Positions 55,088 through 64,000 are shown, counted from the stretch's first letter. The stretch: 64,000 bases of DNA from Ferruginibacter sp. (GCA_016786725.1 JAEUVU010000007.1:1-64000); one strand, 5' to 3'. The notes: generated by a model from the letters alone, not told the origin. Made by a program: numbers and translations.

Positions 55088-56608
55088 TTATCCAGCGTCT
55101 GGCTTACGCCTGGAAAGATATAAGCCAATAAATTCTTCCCATTTAACCACCTGATCAAATGCTGAGGAGTAATTTTCTGAAGTGTAAAAAGGGTTGAGTA
55201 TATCGTTGATACTGTTATAATTTCTTGGAAAGTAAATACACAGGCCCGATGTTTTCTGATCATCATAAACAGCACCATTCTGGTTAAAGATGTTTTTACC
55301 GATATAGGAAGAGCAGTCCTGGCTGATATATTTTTCAAGCTTGGTTTTAACCGCATAGAATTCAGGGATTTGTTGCATTTTTTCTGTAGAAATAAACTGA
55401 TACAGGTCTATCATTGTTTTGCCTGTATTGGTATTAAACTCGTATGGATAACATAAACGGAGAGAATCGTCAATTTTTTCATCAAACTCGTCATCTTTGG
55501 CAAGATTTGCCATAAGCGTTTTTTTTATTTCCTGCAAAATCTCAACGTACTTCTTATAGGCATCTCCCAGTTTTATGGCAATAACGGCATATAACTGCAG
55601 GAGTGAAATATCGGCCGCAGATAGCCCTTGTGTGTTTTTAAAATCCTCAAGGATAGCCTGCGAGATCAATTCATGGCTGCTGTTCTTGTTTTTCCGGATT
55701 ATGCCGATTAAATTCTTAAGGTTAAAGCCCGGCTTAGTGATGCCTGTCTGGGGTGCTATTAGGTAATCAGTAACGTCTTTAAATGCATATTGGGCATATA
55801 CATTCTGCATTACGCAATTATTAAAAATAATAAAATCTACCTTGCCAAAACTGGCTGAAATTGCATAAGCGATGTCTTCATTGCTTGTGATCCGGATGTT
55901 GGATGTATTTCCGCCGCCGGCAGTTGAGTTTATTTGTGTAAGGCCAGTATCAGTTAATACGGTAGTGTTATAATCCACGTTTTGCGGTCTGACATCCTGG
56001 TTGAAGATCTTAATTAGATTATTTTCCCCCGTTATCAGGCTATTGCTGTTTATTTCATTGGGGAATGAGTAAATATTATGATAACTGAATTTGTTGTTTA
56101 AAAAATCAAGATTATCCTGTATCCCATTGTTTTCAGGAATTACCGGGTTCAGTGAAATATTTCTTCCGGCCAACCGGTAAAAATGTGATATGTTTTGGTT
56201 GTCGGGTAAATAGCTGAAAATACCAAAAGCCGATCCGTGCCCGAAGGTGAAGATAATAACCTTGTCGTGGGCGTATTTGTTTTTTACTGCTGTAAATAAA
56301 AAGGCAAGATTGTTTTTGTCCTGTATCTCAAAATTTTCCGGAAGATGGAAATCAACCAGGCTAAACCAATTGTTTTTGAGATGATTTACGTAAACAGTGT
56401 AACGTGCCGGCGTTTTTGTCCGGTCGAGAATAGTGTTTAAAACCACCACTTCCATATCTTCATCCGGCCTGGAATACTTTAAGTTGTAGAGAACCTGTTT
56501 ATAGAACTTCTCATTGGTGAGATCAATATAATTTGATTCATTAGTATTAGATTTAGCATGAAATTCTGTGTGAACCAGGAAAAGCACCAGCCATTTATGA
56601 TTAGACAT
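55088..56608 (-). CDS. Clostripain-like (C11) cysteine peptidase
   Basis: 506 residues. The caspase-like fold of clan CD is visible: N-terminal KWLVLFLVHTEFH, His in IFTFGHGSAFG and the Cys in IIFNNCVMQNVYAQYAFKD, followed by DYLIAPQTGITKPG as in C11 peptidases (usually EE/DAC around the Cys). No signal peptide, so the protein appears cytoplasmic, unusual for clostripain relatives. Insert-rich (residues 130-230) compared with the canonical form. It overlaps head-to-head with the start of the Reg_prop kinase gene. Confidence 0.82.
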   Translation of the reverse strand: MSNHKWLVLFLVHTEFHAKSNTNESNYIDLTNEKFYKQVLYNLKYSRPDEDMEVVVLNTILDRTKTPARYTVYVNHLKNNWFSLVDFHLPENFEIQDKNNLAFLFTAVKNKYAHDKVIIFTFGHGSAFGIFSYLPDNQNISHFYRLAGRNISLNPVIPENNGIQDNLDFLNNKFSYHNIYSFPNEINSNSLITGENNLIKIFNQDVRPQNVDYNTTVLTDTGLTQINSTAGGGNTSNIRITSNEDIAYAISASFGKVDFIIFNNCVMQNVYAQYAFKDVTDYLIAPQTGITKPGFNLKNLIGIIRKNKNSSHELISQAILEDFKNTQGLSAADISLLQLYAVIAIKLGDAYKKYVEILQEIKKTLMANLAKDDEFDEKIDDSLRLCYPYEFNTNTGKTMIDLYQFISTEKMQQIPEFYAVKTKLEKYISQDCSSYIGKNIFNQNGAVYDDQKTSGLCIYFPRNYNSINDILNPFYTSENYSSAFDQVVKWEEFIGLYLSRRKPDAG

Positions 56609-59587
56609 ATTAAATGTTTAGGGTTATTAATTTTTATGTTGGTTGCCACAGCTTCCGCACAGGATATTGCTTATAAAACTGTAATTGATCTAAACAGCTA
56701 TAAAATATACGAAACCAATATACGGAAAATAACAGAAGATAAGTATGGATACAAATGGATTGCATCTCAGGAAAGTGCTTTGCGTTATGATGGCAGGCTA
56801 ATTCACCGGCTCTCGCATGCTGACAATTTTGATAAATACCGGTTAGCCGGGGTGGATGTTTGGGATATTGAAGAGGATCAGCAATCGGGGGAGATGTATA
56901 TACTTACTTCTTTTGGCGATATTGATGTATTGAATACCGCATCAGCCAGCCTAAAGTATCGTATAAAGCGCCCGGCGGGGCCCGATGATAACTGGTTCAT
57001 GGATATCATCCTCACTCCAAACAGCATATGGGTAAATAGTTTTAACGGTTTATACCGGTATCAAAAGAATACCGGAAAATATCTGCCCGTATCAAATTAT
57101 TTAAAGCACGGTCCGGGAGATGCGGTTTCAAAACGCATTTTTCTTGATGATCAAAATAATATCTGGGCTTTTGACAAAAACGCCGGTATTGAAATCTTTA
57201 ATGCTGTTACTGGCAAAGTGATCAATACAGGCATTCGTAAAGGCAGGTTGCCTCAGGGTATCATTATTAATGATATTATACAGCTTTCCGGGTCTAAACT
57301 TATGATTGCCTCCAGCTTTGGTCTTTATACAATTGAATATACTGACTTGTATAACATTTCAATTGTTCCATTTTTAAAAGTGAACACAATGCTGCCTCAG
57401 GAATCTGTAGAGAGTTTAACACTTGCAGGCGACTATTTGTATTTTTCGGCAAAAACGATTTACAAGTATGATCTCAGGTCTGGGTTTTTAAATGCTTTTA
57501 ATGACCGCAATGCTTTTTCAAGTAAAAACATGTTCCAGTCTGTACAGGCATTGTTTCATGACAGTAAGGAAATGCTTTGGGTTGGAGGGCGTGACGGGCT
57601 TGGATATTTTGACGCAGGTGTTTCAGGCATCTCAGGCTTTTATAAAGATCCGGAAAACAAAAATGCTTTGGAGCATGTATTCTATGTGGTTCCGGAAAAT
57701 GGTGCATTCTATGCATCAACAATGAACGGGCTATACAAGGTCTTTCCGGACGGCAGCATTAATGCAGTAAAAAAAGAAGGATGGTTTAACTATCAGTTCA
57801 AAATCGATAAAAGCAGGAGCATAGTAAGTGAACGCAACAGGCTTTATGTTTTACAGAACGAAAGGCTCGAAAACATTGAAAATGTGTATCCCGAGTTTAA
57901 GCCTTATTGTAATTATTCGTTGAACAGCCACGTTTTATTTGGAGACTCAATTATCGTTTTAGGTACTGAAAACTTTATGGGCGTTTTGATCTGGAGCCTG
58001 AAACAAAAAAAAATCAGAAACATATTATCTCAACCCCAGGAAACGCAGCCCGCTAGCCTGGTTACAAATATTGTAAACACTGTTTTTAGCGACAGCAAAA
58101 ATGAAGTTGTCATCCTGAATGATAAATCTATTTCCCGGTTAAATATCAGCACGCTTAAAACAGAAAACTACCAGTTAACAGATGCCGTAAGTAAAATGGC
58201 ATTGGGCACCCTTTTTGATATTATTTCGCTGAATGATGACTACTGGATAGCAGTTTATGGAACAGGCATAGTGCGTACTGATAAAAATTTCAAGATAAAA
58301 AAGATATACTCAACATCCAATGGATTAAGTAACAATGGCGTTTACAAATTGCTTAAAACAAACGATACTACTATCTATATAACTACTAATAACGGGCTGA
58401 ATGTTTTTAACACAAAAAAAGAAACCTTTTTTCATCGCAGTGTTTTAAACGGCCTCCATTCCAATACGTTTGAGGAGGCCTGTGGTTTTATAGACGAAAG
58501 CGGCAAAATTACGGCCGGCGGCGTAAAAGGGTTCTCTGTGATAAATCCTGCCCTGATACAAACCAATCATATACCTCCGGTGTTGTTTTTCAGCAAAGTT
58601 GATTTTGAATATCCGGAAAAGGTAATTGATAGCATTAACTTAAATATTCAGCAGCTTAATGTGCGCCATGATATTTTACAATTAACGGTATTCATATCCG
58701 GTATTAATTGGGGCAACCCGGCAGGCACATCTTTTTTATACAGGATACTTGAAAAAGGAAAAGACTGGATTAGCCTCAACGGACAAAATTTTATCACGCT
58801 TATAAACATGAGCCCCGGTACCTACCACCTGCAGGTAAAAGCTGCCAATGAAGATGGCGTATGGAGTGAACCCAAAGAACTTATCTTAGTGTTTGAGCCC
58901 AAGTGGTACCAAACCTGGTGGTTTTACTTATTAATAGGATTAGCAGTTGCCGCAATATTATACGCATTATACCGCTACCGTATCAGCCAGATAAAAAAGC
59001 AACACGAAATACGCAAAAACATAGCTACCGATCTGCATGATGACCTCGGCAGCACCCTCAACAGCGTAAAAGTGTTTACCAATCTGGCCATCAGCGGTGT
59101 AAAGCAGGAAGAAAGCCTGCAACAGGTAAAAGATAATTTAACGGAAGCCACCATGAGCCTGCGTGATATGATCTGGGTGCTGGATGATAGTTTGGATACA
59201 GTTGATGAACTGGTAACCCGGTTAAAACAATTTGCCATACCGGTAACAGGAGCCAGCAATATGGAGTTTGTAATAAATGCTGATAGTGAGGTGAATAACC
59301 GGCAACTTACCAAAGAAGAAAAGCGCAACCTGTTTTTAATATGCAAGGAAGTCATCAATAACAGCATCAAGTATTCCGGGGGTAATCAAATAGAGGTTGA
59401 TATAAAGCCATCCGGAAAAAAAATACAGATAGCTATTGCCGATAACGGAAAAGGTTTTGATGAAGCTACCGTTAAAAAAGGCTATGGGCTTAAGAATATG
59501 CAATACAGGGCCGGGCAGATAAAATATAAAGTAAGATTAACGGCTGATCTTAACAAGGGTACACAAGTTTTTCTGTTGCCTGTATAG
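56597..59587 (+). CDS. Reg_prop/Y_Y_Y hybrid-type sensor histidine kinase
   Basis: 996 residues from ATG at 56597 (MIRHIKCLGLLIFMLVATASAQ, signal peptide); ATG 56558 is possible but would put the signal sequence inside. The periplasmic part (25-690) is two propellers of regulator repeats (YKWIASQESALRYDG, GLNVFNTKKETFFHR) and a Y_Y_Y domain (YHLQVKAANEDGVWSEP). A membrane helix (WWFYLLIGLAVAAILYALY) leads to a HisKA_3 kinase (DLHDDLGSTLNSVKVF) and HATPase (NNSIKYSGG, DNGKGFD, GYGLKNMQYRA). The ATG lies within the 5' end of the divergent C11 peptidase gene (12-bp overlap). Confidence 0.92.
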   Translation: MIRHIKCLGLLIFMLVATASAQDIAYKTVIDLNSYKIYETNIRKITEDKYGYKWIASQESALRYDGRLIHRLSHADNFDKYRLAGVDVWDIEEDQQSGEMYILTSFGDIDVLNTASASLKYRIKRPAGPDDNWFMDIILTPNSIWVNSFNGLYRYQKNTGKYLPVSNYLKHGPGDAVSKRIFLDDQNNIWAFDKNAGIEIFNAVTGKVINTGIRKGRLPQGIIINDIIQLSGSKLMIASSFGLYTIEYTDLYNISIVPFLKVNTMLPQESVESLTLAGDYLYFSAKTIYKYDLRSGFLNAFNDRNAFSSKNMFQSVQALFHDSKEMLWVGGRDGLGYFDAGVSGISGFYKDPENKNALEHVFYVVPENGAFYASTMNGLYKVFPDGSINAVKKEGWFNYQFKIDKSRSIVSERNRLYVLQNERLENIENVYPEFKPYCNYSLNSHVLFGDSIIVLGTENFMGVLIWSLKQKKIRNILSQPQETQPASLVTNIVNTVFSDSKNEVVILNDKSISRLNISTLKTENYQLTDAVSKMALGTLFDIISLNDDYWIAVYGTGIVRTDKNFKIKKIYSTSNGLSNNGVYKLLKTNDTTIYITTNNGLNVFNTKKETFFHRSVLNGLHSNTFEEACGFIDESGKITAGGVKGFSVINPALIQTNHIPPVLFFSKVDFEYPEKVIDSINLNIQQLNVRHDILQLTVFISGINWGNPAGTSFLYRILEKGKDWISLNGQNFITLINMSPGTYHLQVKAANEDGVWSEPKELILVFEPKWYQTWWFYLLIGLAVAAILYALYRYRISQIKKQHEIRKNIATDLHDDLGSTLNSVKVFTNLAISGVKQEESLQQVKDNLTEATMSLRDMIWVLDDSLDTVDELVTRLKQFAIPVTGASNMEFVINADSEVNNRQLTKEEKRNLFLICKEVINNSIKYSGGNQIEVDIKPSGKKIQIAIADNGKGFDEATVKKGYGLKNMQYRAGQIKYKVRLTADLNKGTQVFLLPV

Positions 59588-59605
59588 CGGTAGGCTGCGG
59601 CCTCA

Positions 59606-60406
59606 TCAGGAAACATCCGGTACTGAAACTGAAACTGTTGCACCCTGCCCGGGTATTGAGTTTACAGAAAAATCTGCACCTATCAGCCTTGCCCTGCTTT
59701 TCATACTCTTTAAACCCATGCCGGTTTGCGTTGATGATTTAAGGTCGGCGGGATCAAATCCAATGCCATCATCGGTAATGCTGAGGGTGAACGATGCAGC
59801 TTCATATTTCAACCCCACTTCAATATTTTTTGCCCTTGCGTGTTTGATGGCATTGTTGATGCTTTCCTGCATCATACGGAAGACCACTATTTCTTTTTGT
59901 GGGTTCAGTTTAAAAGCGTTGCCGGTTATTTTAAGGGATGTTTTGAATTGCCCCGAGTTTTGCAGGATCTTCAGTTCATTATCTATCGCCTGCACCAAAC
60001 CAAGTTCAGCTATTTTATTGCCATAGAGGCTTTGGCTCAGTTCCCGCAGATCGCCGATGGCCTTGCTTACCAGTTGTTTGGTATTAGTAAGTTTGGTTTG
60101 ATTGGCGGCAGTTTCGGTGGCTGCAATGGCACCCAGGTTTAATTTTATCAGGCTGAGCACCTGCCCTAGATTATCATGTATTTCCTGGCTAACGGTTTGG
60201 AGGGTTTGGGACTGGATTTCGATTTGGGTTTGAAGGAGTTCCTGTTTAAATTGGGCCTGCATGAGCTGCTTTTCCCGGAGCAGCTTGTTTTTCTTTGTTG
60301 TAAAAAGATAAGCCAACAGTACCACAAAACAAACGAAGCCAATCAATACGATAGTGACCAGCAGGATCATCGTTGTCAGGTTTTCTTCTTCTGTATTCGG
60401 GAACAT
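59606..60406 (-). CDS. Short HisKA_3 sensor histidine kinase
   Basis: 266 residues. One N-terminal membrane helix (MILLVTIVLIGFVCFVVLLAYLF), a short coiled coil, HisKA_3 motif SQEIHDNLGQVLSLIKLNL, HATPase with N box NNAIKHARAK and G box DDGIGFDP and GMGLKSMKSRA. There is no sensory domain outside, so the input may be cytoplasmic or via a partner membrane protein. Start ATG at 60406 overlaps the upstream gene by 31 bp; ATG 60370 avoids the overlap. Third gene of a minus-strand operon. Confidence 0.88.
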   Translation of the reverse strand: MFPNTEEENLTTMILLVTIVLIGFVCFVVLLAYLFTTKKNKLLREKQLMQAQFKQELLQTQIEIQSQTLQTVSQEIHDNLGQVLSLIKLNLGAIAATETAANQTKLTNTKQLVSKAIGDLRELSQSLYGNKIAELGLVQAIDNELKILQNSGQFKTSLKITGNAFKLNPQKEIVVFRMMQESINNAIKHARAKNIEVGLKYEAASFTLSITDDGIGFDPADLKSSTQTGMGLKSMKSRARLIGADFSVNSIPGQGATVSVSVPDVS

Positions 60407-61026
60407 ATTATGGCAATTGATATACAGGTGTAAAGAATGAAGATCATTTTATTGTTAATGGAGCCAAACAACCTGGCTGTCTGATCCCATCCTTTGCTTA
60501 AAAAAGTATCAAAAAAGAAAAGATAGGTAAATTCCCCGGCATTGAAAAACAGCAGACCTGTACAAATCCAGAACAGCGGATTTGCCAACAAGGTTGTATG
60601 TTCATCACTACGGAAAAGGTCTAACAGGCCCAGGCAACTGAAAATGAGCATACAGGTACTGCCCGCTTTTAGTGTGTTTGTGTTTAAGTTGTTAAAGCCC
60701 TGTATAAAAAATAAATTGATAATTGCCCATGCAGCCAGCAATCCTGTGAGCCAAAAAATAATTTTTTTGAATGCCGGTGTTAAGCAAAGGCTGCCAATGA
60801 TAAAGCCATAAAAAACATATTCAAGCGGTATGGTGATATTGTACAGCCAGGTGTTGGGTTTATGTAAAACTCTCTGGTAAAAAAGCCCAAAAAACTCAAC
60901 ACAAACCATTAAGAACAAGAATGGCAAAAACCAGTGTATTGGCTTGTTTTTAAACTTAAAAAGCAAAAACGCACTTATTATAAGAGCGCCTGCCTCAAAG
61001 TAAAAATATAATGGTAACGAAGGCAT
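60376..61026 (-). CDS. Multi-pass membrane protein of unknown function
   Basis: 216 residues with about seven hydrophobic segments. Start set at the ATG at 61026 (MPSLPLYFYFEAG); the TTG at 61050 overlaps the upstream gene. No family recognised, but it precedes a minimal histidine kinase with overlapping ends and could act as the sensor partner. 2 bp downstream of the secreted protein gene. Confidence 0.7.
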   Translation of the reverse strand: MPSLPLYFYFEAGALIISAFLLFKFKNKPIHWFLPFLFLMVCVEFFGLFYQRVLHKPNTWLYNITIPLEYVFYGFIIGSLCLTPAFKKIIFWLTGLLAAWAIINLFFIQGFNNLNTNTLKAGSTCMLIFSCLGLLDLFRSDEHTTLLANPLFWICTGLLFFNAGEFTYLFFFDTFLSKGWDQTARLFGSINNKMIFILYTCISIAIICSRIQKKKT

Positions 61027-61028
61027 GG

Positions 61029-61892
61029 TTAGTTGCAAACTTGTGGACAAAGGGCGCCATGATTGTAAACGTCCTCTACACGAATAAATGCCTTGTTTTT
61101 TAAAAAGCTATTATAATCGTCCATATTTCCGTCATTATTTTGATTTCTAACAGGTAGTGCAATTAAAGTAATCTGGTTTGGGTCCTTCATTCTGGTACAG
61201 GTAATTATTTTTCCATATACCCCAAAGTAAAGTTTTATGCCATTCCAAGCACCCCCACTTCCTTCAATTGCAGTTTTCAGTTGAGAGATATGTTCTCTGC
61301 TTAGATGCATTCTCAGGGAATATTTTTCTTCTTTATAAGTCTCTACATATCGAAATGAATTTTGTAGTATTTTCTCCGATGTTTTTCCCATAATATGGGT
61401 ATAATCAATTATGGATTTAGATGTTGTATTTTTGCGTGTACTTATGTGGATTTTGTTTTCTTGTGTCTTTATTTCAGTAGCGGCAGCTAAGCATGAATTA
61501 AACCGGCTATATTCCGGGCTACAATTTTCAGAACCGCTTATATTAAACATTATTTGATCAAGATCCTTTTGTTGATTATTGTCAATTTTTAATCTATTAT
61601 TTACTAAAAATATCCAGATCCCATCAGCATTATTGACTGCTTTAAGATAAAGGCTAAAAAAATTGATATAAGTTTTTGGCAAATAAATCCATTCCGGATG
61701 TTTATTTCTTTTTGCAGGATCACCATGAATAAAAACATCTTTATAATTTTGTTTGTAACGCTCAAATTCCTCATTTGATATTGGTGTTCCAGCACAAAGT
61801 TGACAATTTTGGCTTTTTGTTGTAATTGGTAAGATAATAATCAATGCAGGTAAAACAATTAATGTGATTGTTTTTTTAACTGATAGTTTCAT
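61029..61892 (-). CDS. Secreted Cys-containing protein of unknown function
   Basis: 287 residues. A hydrophobic leader (TITLIVLPALIIILPITT) is followed by SQNCQLCAG; the mature part has more Cys pairs (ENCSPEYSRFNSC, GALCPQVCN at the end). AT-rich codons compared with neighbours. Nothing recognised. First gene of the operon that ends in the short kinase. Confidence 0.65.
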   Translation of the reverse strand: MKLSVKKTITLIVLPALIIILPITTKSQNCQLCAGTPISNEEFERYKQNYKDVFIHGDPAKRNKHPEWIYLPKTYINFFSLYLKAVNNADGIWIFLVNNRLKIDNNQQKDLDQIMFNISGSENCSPEYSRFNSCLAAATEIKTQENKIHISTRKNTTSKSIIDYTHIMGKTSEKILQNSFRYVETYKEEKYSLRMHLSREHISQLKTAIEGSGGAWNGIKLYFGVYGKIITCTRMKDPNQITLIALPVRNQNNDGNMDDYNSFLKNKAFIRVEDVYNHGALCPQVCN

Positions 61893-62015
61893 GTAATTTT
61901 ATTTAAGATTAATGATTTATAAATTTCTTAAACCTTCTTTACAAAAACAATAGCTTTTACACCTTTAGCGTACCGTTTTTTCACCCGGAATATTGGTGGC
62001 CTTTAAACGAATTAT
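61893..62015. other. Short intergenic region left of the methyltransferase remnant
   Basis: No ORF or clear signal; AT-rich with no visible promoter. Confidence 0.3.
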
Positions 62016-62175
62016 TTATTTCTTCCTCCCCTTCTTCTCCTTCACAAACAACCCCGCCGTGTACTTATCGTACAATTCAAATAAAAACTCTATTCTTTTG
62101 GTTTCGTTTATTAAGGGCTGGGGGCGGTAGCAATGGTCAACCGCTTTATTTAACTGCTGGTGGTCTTTAACAATA
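62016..62175 (-). pseudogene. Degenerate second copy of the DNA methyltransferase 3' end
   Basis: Read on the minus strand it encodes VKDHQQLNKAVDHCYRPQ, PLINETKRIEFLFELYDK and YTAGLFVKEKKGRKK then stop at 62016-62018. The intact gene's own tail reads VKAHQQLDKAVDLCYRPQ and FINETKRIEYLFELYDK. The reading frame has no start and a stop shortly upstream. 44 bp are exactly identical (62031-62074 vs 63044-63087). It lies next to the stop of the BRO-N gene, so the BRO-N gene is flanked by direct repeats. Confidence 0.85.
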
Positions 62176-62189
62176 CCGCAATGAATTGC

Positions 62190-63014
62190 TCATTTCAATT
62201 GCCTGCCGCTTTTCTTTATTGCTTTTGCATTTAAGCTGTTTACAATCTTTTTACCGGTTTTGGCTTCTATGGCTTTACGGGTGTTGCCGGCAATGGTGCC
62301 GCCTTCCCTTGCCACTTTTTTATTTGCTGCAATATCTTTTGGTTTTTTTTGTTTGCTTATTTCGGTAGTGCTGGCCTCGGCAAGCATGTTTAAAACCAGC
62401 TCCAGGTTGGTCATATTATCACGCAGGTTTTCTTTTTTAAGGCCTTTGTGTTTTTTATATTCTTTTACTGTTTTACCGCTCCATGCTTTGGTAATGATAT
62501 CGGTAAGCGTGGCATACTCCTGTCCTTTTTTTACGCCCCGGTTTTCCCATTCATCGGTTAAGTCTTTTCTTACCTCAATGCTTTTTAACCGCTGGTTTAT
62601 CCATTCTTTGCTATAGCCCAGGTTTAAATAATTTTCCATAGCCCGGTCAATACTTTTTTCGGGGTCCTGTGTTTCTTCTATACGTTCGTAACCGGTTTTG
62701 GCCAGCCACTGTTTAAAAGGTTCGGCTTTGGGCGAGGGGATGGATTGAATAAGGCGCAATAACTGCTCTGTGCTGGCAACATCGGTATTATAAAATTTGC
62801 CATCTTCCGACTGCATTTTCAGTTGTCCCAGATTATGGGACAACTCACTTCCCTCTGCCTTTAGTTTTGTTTTAAGGGCATTCCAGTATTTTCTTGCACG
62901 GGTGCTGCCGGTTAATACTTCTATTACATCCACAATACTGAAGTACCACATTTCTTCCTCCTCATTATAATGCGTACGCACTTTTTTATCTTCAAATAAT
63001 TTTATGCTGCTCAT
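62190..63014 (-). CDS. BRO-N domain protein (phage antirepressor/DinD-like)
   Basis: 274 residues. The BRO-N domain is at about 1-115: MWYFSIVDVIEVLTGSTRARKYW, NTDVASTEQLLRLIQSIPS and EPFKQWLAKTGYERIEE. The C-terminal part (YSKEWINQRLKSIEVRKDLTDEWENRG, AGNTRKAIEAKTGKKIVNS) is like DinD and phage antirepressors. Such genes often accompany restriction-modification or mobile elements. The ATG is 8 bp after the methyltransferase stop, so it is probably co-transcribed and regulates or marks that system. Confidence 0.85.
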   Translation of the reverse strand: MSSIKLFEDKKVRTHYNEEEEMWYFSIVDVIEVLTGSTRARKYWNALKTKLKAEGSELSHNLGQLKMQSEDGKFYNTDVASTEQLLRLIQSIPSPKAEPFKQWLAKTGYERIEETQDPEKSIDRAMENYLNLGYSKEWINQRLKSIEVRKDLTDEWENRGVKKGQEYATLTDIITKAWSGKTVKEYKKHKGLKKENLRDNMTNLELVLNMLAEASTTEISKQKKPKDIAANKKVAREGGTIAGNTRKAIEAKTGKKIVNSLNAKAIKKSGRQLK

Positions 63015-63022
63015 CAGGTTAA

Positions 63023-64000
63023 TTATTTTTTTTGCTTTTTGCTCTTCTTCTCCTTCACAAACAACCCCGCCGTGTACTTATCGTACAGCTCAAATAAATA
63101 CTCAATGCGCTTTGTTTCGTTGATAAAGGGTTGGGGGCGGTAGCAAAGGTCAACGGCTTTATCCAACTGCTGGTGTGCTTTTACTAATGCCGGTGGCATG
63201 CTGTTAGGATCGTACAGATCGGCGAGAGAGGCGCCGGGTTGGTTCAGGCCGCCTGCAGCGTCCCGACCCGGGTACATAAACTGCGCCCTGGCATCCAGCA
63301 CAGCCTGTGCTGCTTTTTCTACCGCTTCTTTTTGCTTATCAGTTGGGTTTTCGGGCCAGGGGAAGTTGTTGTAAACGATGGAATTTGAATATCGGAAATC
63401 ACTCTTCATTCGTCCACAAGTAGTTTTAACCCATGCCATGTGCATTGTAGAATTTAGTATGCCGAAATGAAAGAATGTAGCGTTGGAGATTATGTAACAA
63501 GTATTATTAGGAATGAAATCTGAATTAAAATAGCTTATAGGTATATATTTTCTATTTTCTGAAGAGGTTTCTGGTATCGCTAGAAATCTTTCTGGATTAT
63601 TTAAACTGCTAAATAAATAAGGAGTAGCTGCTAAATTATTAGTACTTTTTGCTGTTGCTTTTAACCTGTCCTTTTTTACTAATTCAAGCCTTGTAAGTAC
63701 ATGACTCATATTTCTTAATTCACTTGGGGTTACATTTTTAAACCACAAACAATATCTTATATCGCCATTGACTATTGAATTTCCACCAAGGAATCGCTTA
63801 AAATATTTTTTAGAATCAGGCTCGTTTTTTACAAAATCATCCATTTCGTCTTTAGAAAATATAAGGTGTCCATAATCCAATGCTAAATTTCCCTTTTCCA
63901 TTGTCGGCGCACTACGAGAAATAGGGCTAGATTTTCTTTTGATAAAAGCGTTCTTGGAATCGACCAAGTATGGGTTAATATTTTTTGCTTTTATTTCATG
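63023..64000 (-). CDS. MmeI-like DNA methyltransferase/type IIG enzyme, C-terminal part
   Basis: Partial; the frame is open to the right edge (INPYLVDSKNAFIKRKSSPI continues upstream of the TTG at 63967, which is not a start). The visible ~325 residues are the target-recognition and C-terminal helical domains: TTCGRMKSDFRYSNSIVYNNFPWPE, AHQQLDKAVDLCYRPQ and LFELYDKYTAGLFVKEKK are conserved in the large class I SAM-dependent DNA methyltransferases of MmeI/YeeA type. The N-terminal nuclease or methylase motifs are out of the window. Followed by BRO-N and a remnant of its own 3' end. Confidence 0.85.
   Translation of the reverse strand, partial: HEIKAKNINPYLVDSKNAFIKRKSSPISRSAPTMEKGNLALDYGHLIFSKDEMDDFVKNEPDSKKYFKRFLGGNSIVNGDIRYCLWFKNVTPSELRNMSHVLTRLELVKKDRLKATAKSTNNLAATPYLFSSLNNPERFLAIPETSSENRKYIPISYFNSDFIPNNTCYIISNATFFHFGILNSTMHMAWVKTTCGRMKSDFRYSNSIVYNNFPWPENPTDKQKEAVEKAAQAVLDARAQFMYPGRDAAGGLNQPGASLADLYDPNSMPPALVKAHQQLDKAVDLCYRPQPFINETKRIEYLFELYDKYTAGLFVKEKKSKKQKK

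Overview
The window is chromosomal DNA from a member of the Bacteroidota, most likely the Chitinophagaceae. The evidence is a type IX secretion sorting tail, many short lipoproteins and SPII/SPI secreted proteins without recognised domains, sensor kinases of the Reg_prop/Y_Y_Y type, promoters that fit the TAnnTTTG -7 element, A-rich rather than Shine-Dalgarno leaders, and dispersed repeat families of the kind seen in this phylum. No rRNA, tRNA or CRISPR array was found. Many genes were given start codons by hand because the longest frame began at a TTG upstream of a clear ATG.

Region by region. 1-16 kb is mostly housekeeping: a T9SS cargo tail, an SLC13 transporter, an AhpD-like protein, an orphan KorB-type oxidoreductase beta subunit, asd, a lamin-tail surface protein, a transglutaminase-like protein, a lipoprotein oligopeptidase, a PfkB kinase, tsaC, rnhB, ctaA and a membrane patatin. 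16.1-17.8 kb is a two-gene restriction-modification unit whose HNH nuclease gene has an in-frame stop inside its zinc knuckle while the methylase is intact. 17.8-23.6 kb holds a lipid kinase, fabH, a CPBP protein, obg and small secreted proteins.

Phenylacetate catabolism is spread over three minus-strand loci: paaG-paaI-(four-helix-bundle gene)-paaY at 23.6-25.9 kb, paaA-(lipoprotein)-paaB-paaC-paaD at 35.6-38.6 kb, and tetR-paaE at 45.1-46.8 kb. Together they encode the PaaABCDE ring epoxidase, the ring-oxepin isomerase and two thioesterases; the CoA ligase and the ring-cleavage/beta-oxidation genes are not in the window. The promoters of paaA and of tetR-paaE carry the same palindrome (AACTAAY-N4-RTTAGTT type), the probable operator of the TetR protein.

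Between paaA and paaE sits a plus-strand signalling cassette (39.0-45.1 kb): an FHA-TM-trypsin-like protease, a transmembrane Ser/Thr kinase with a PEGA-like tail, a PP2C phosphatase, a second transmembrane kinase and an OmpH/Skp-like protein. A 26.7-31.1 kb block has a TPR-HisKA_2 kinase/LuxR response-regulator pair and secreted proteins; 31.2-34.5 kb encodes a giant YadA-head-like repeat protein.

46.8-47.3 kb has no ORF but shows a long closing stem plus an intrinsic terminator, a good candidate for a structured ncRNA of about 180 nt, possibly 6S-like. 47.3-61.9 kb contains DUF2461, a NUMOD4/HNH protein, ligA, a kinase-fold-like unknown, an amidohydrolase lipoprotein, a NarL-type regulator, a clostripain-like C11 peptidase overlapping head-to-head with a Reg_prop histidine kinase, and a second HisKA_3 kinase at the end of a three-gene operon. 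The right end (62-64 kb) holds the 3' part of an MmeI-like DNA methyltransferase followed by a BRO-N gene and then a degenerate second copy of the methyltransferase 3' end.
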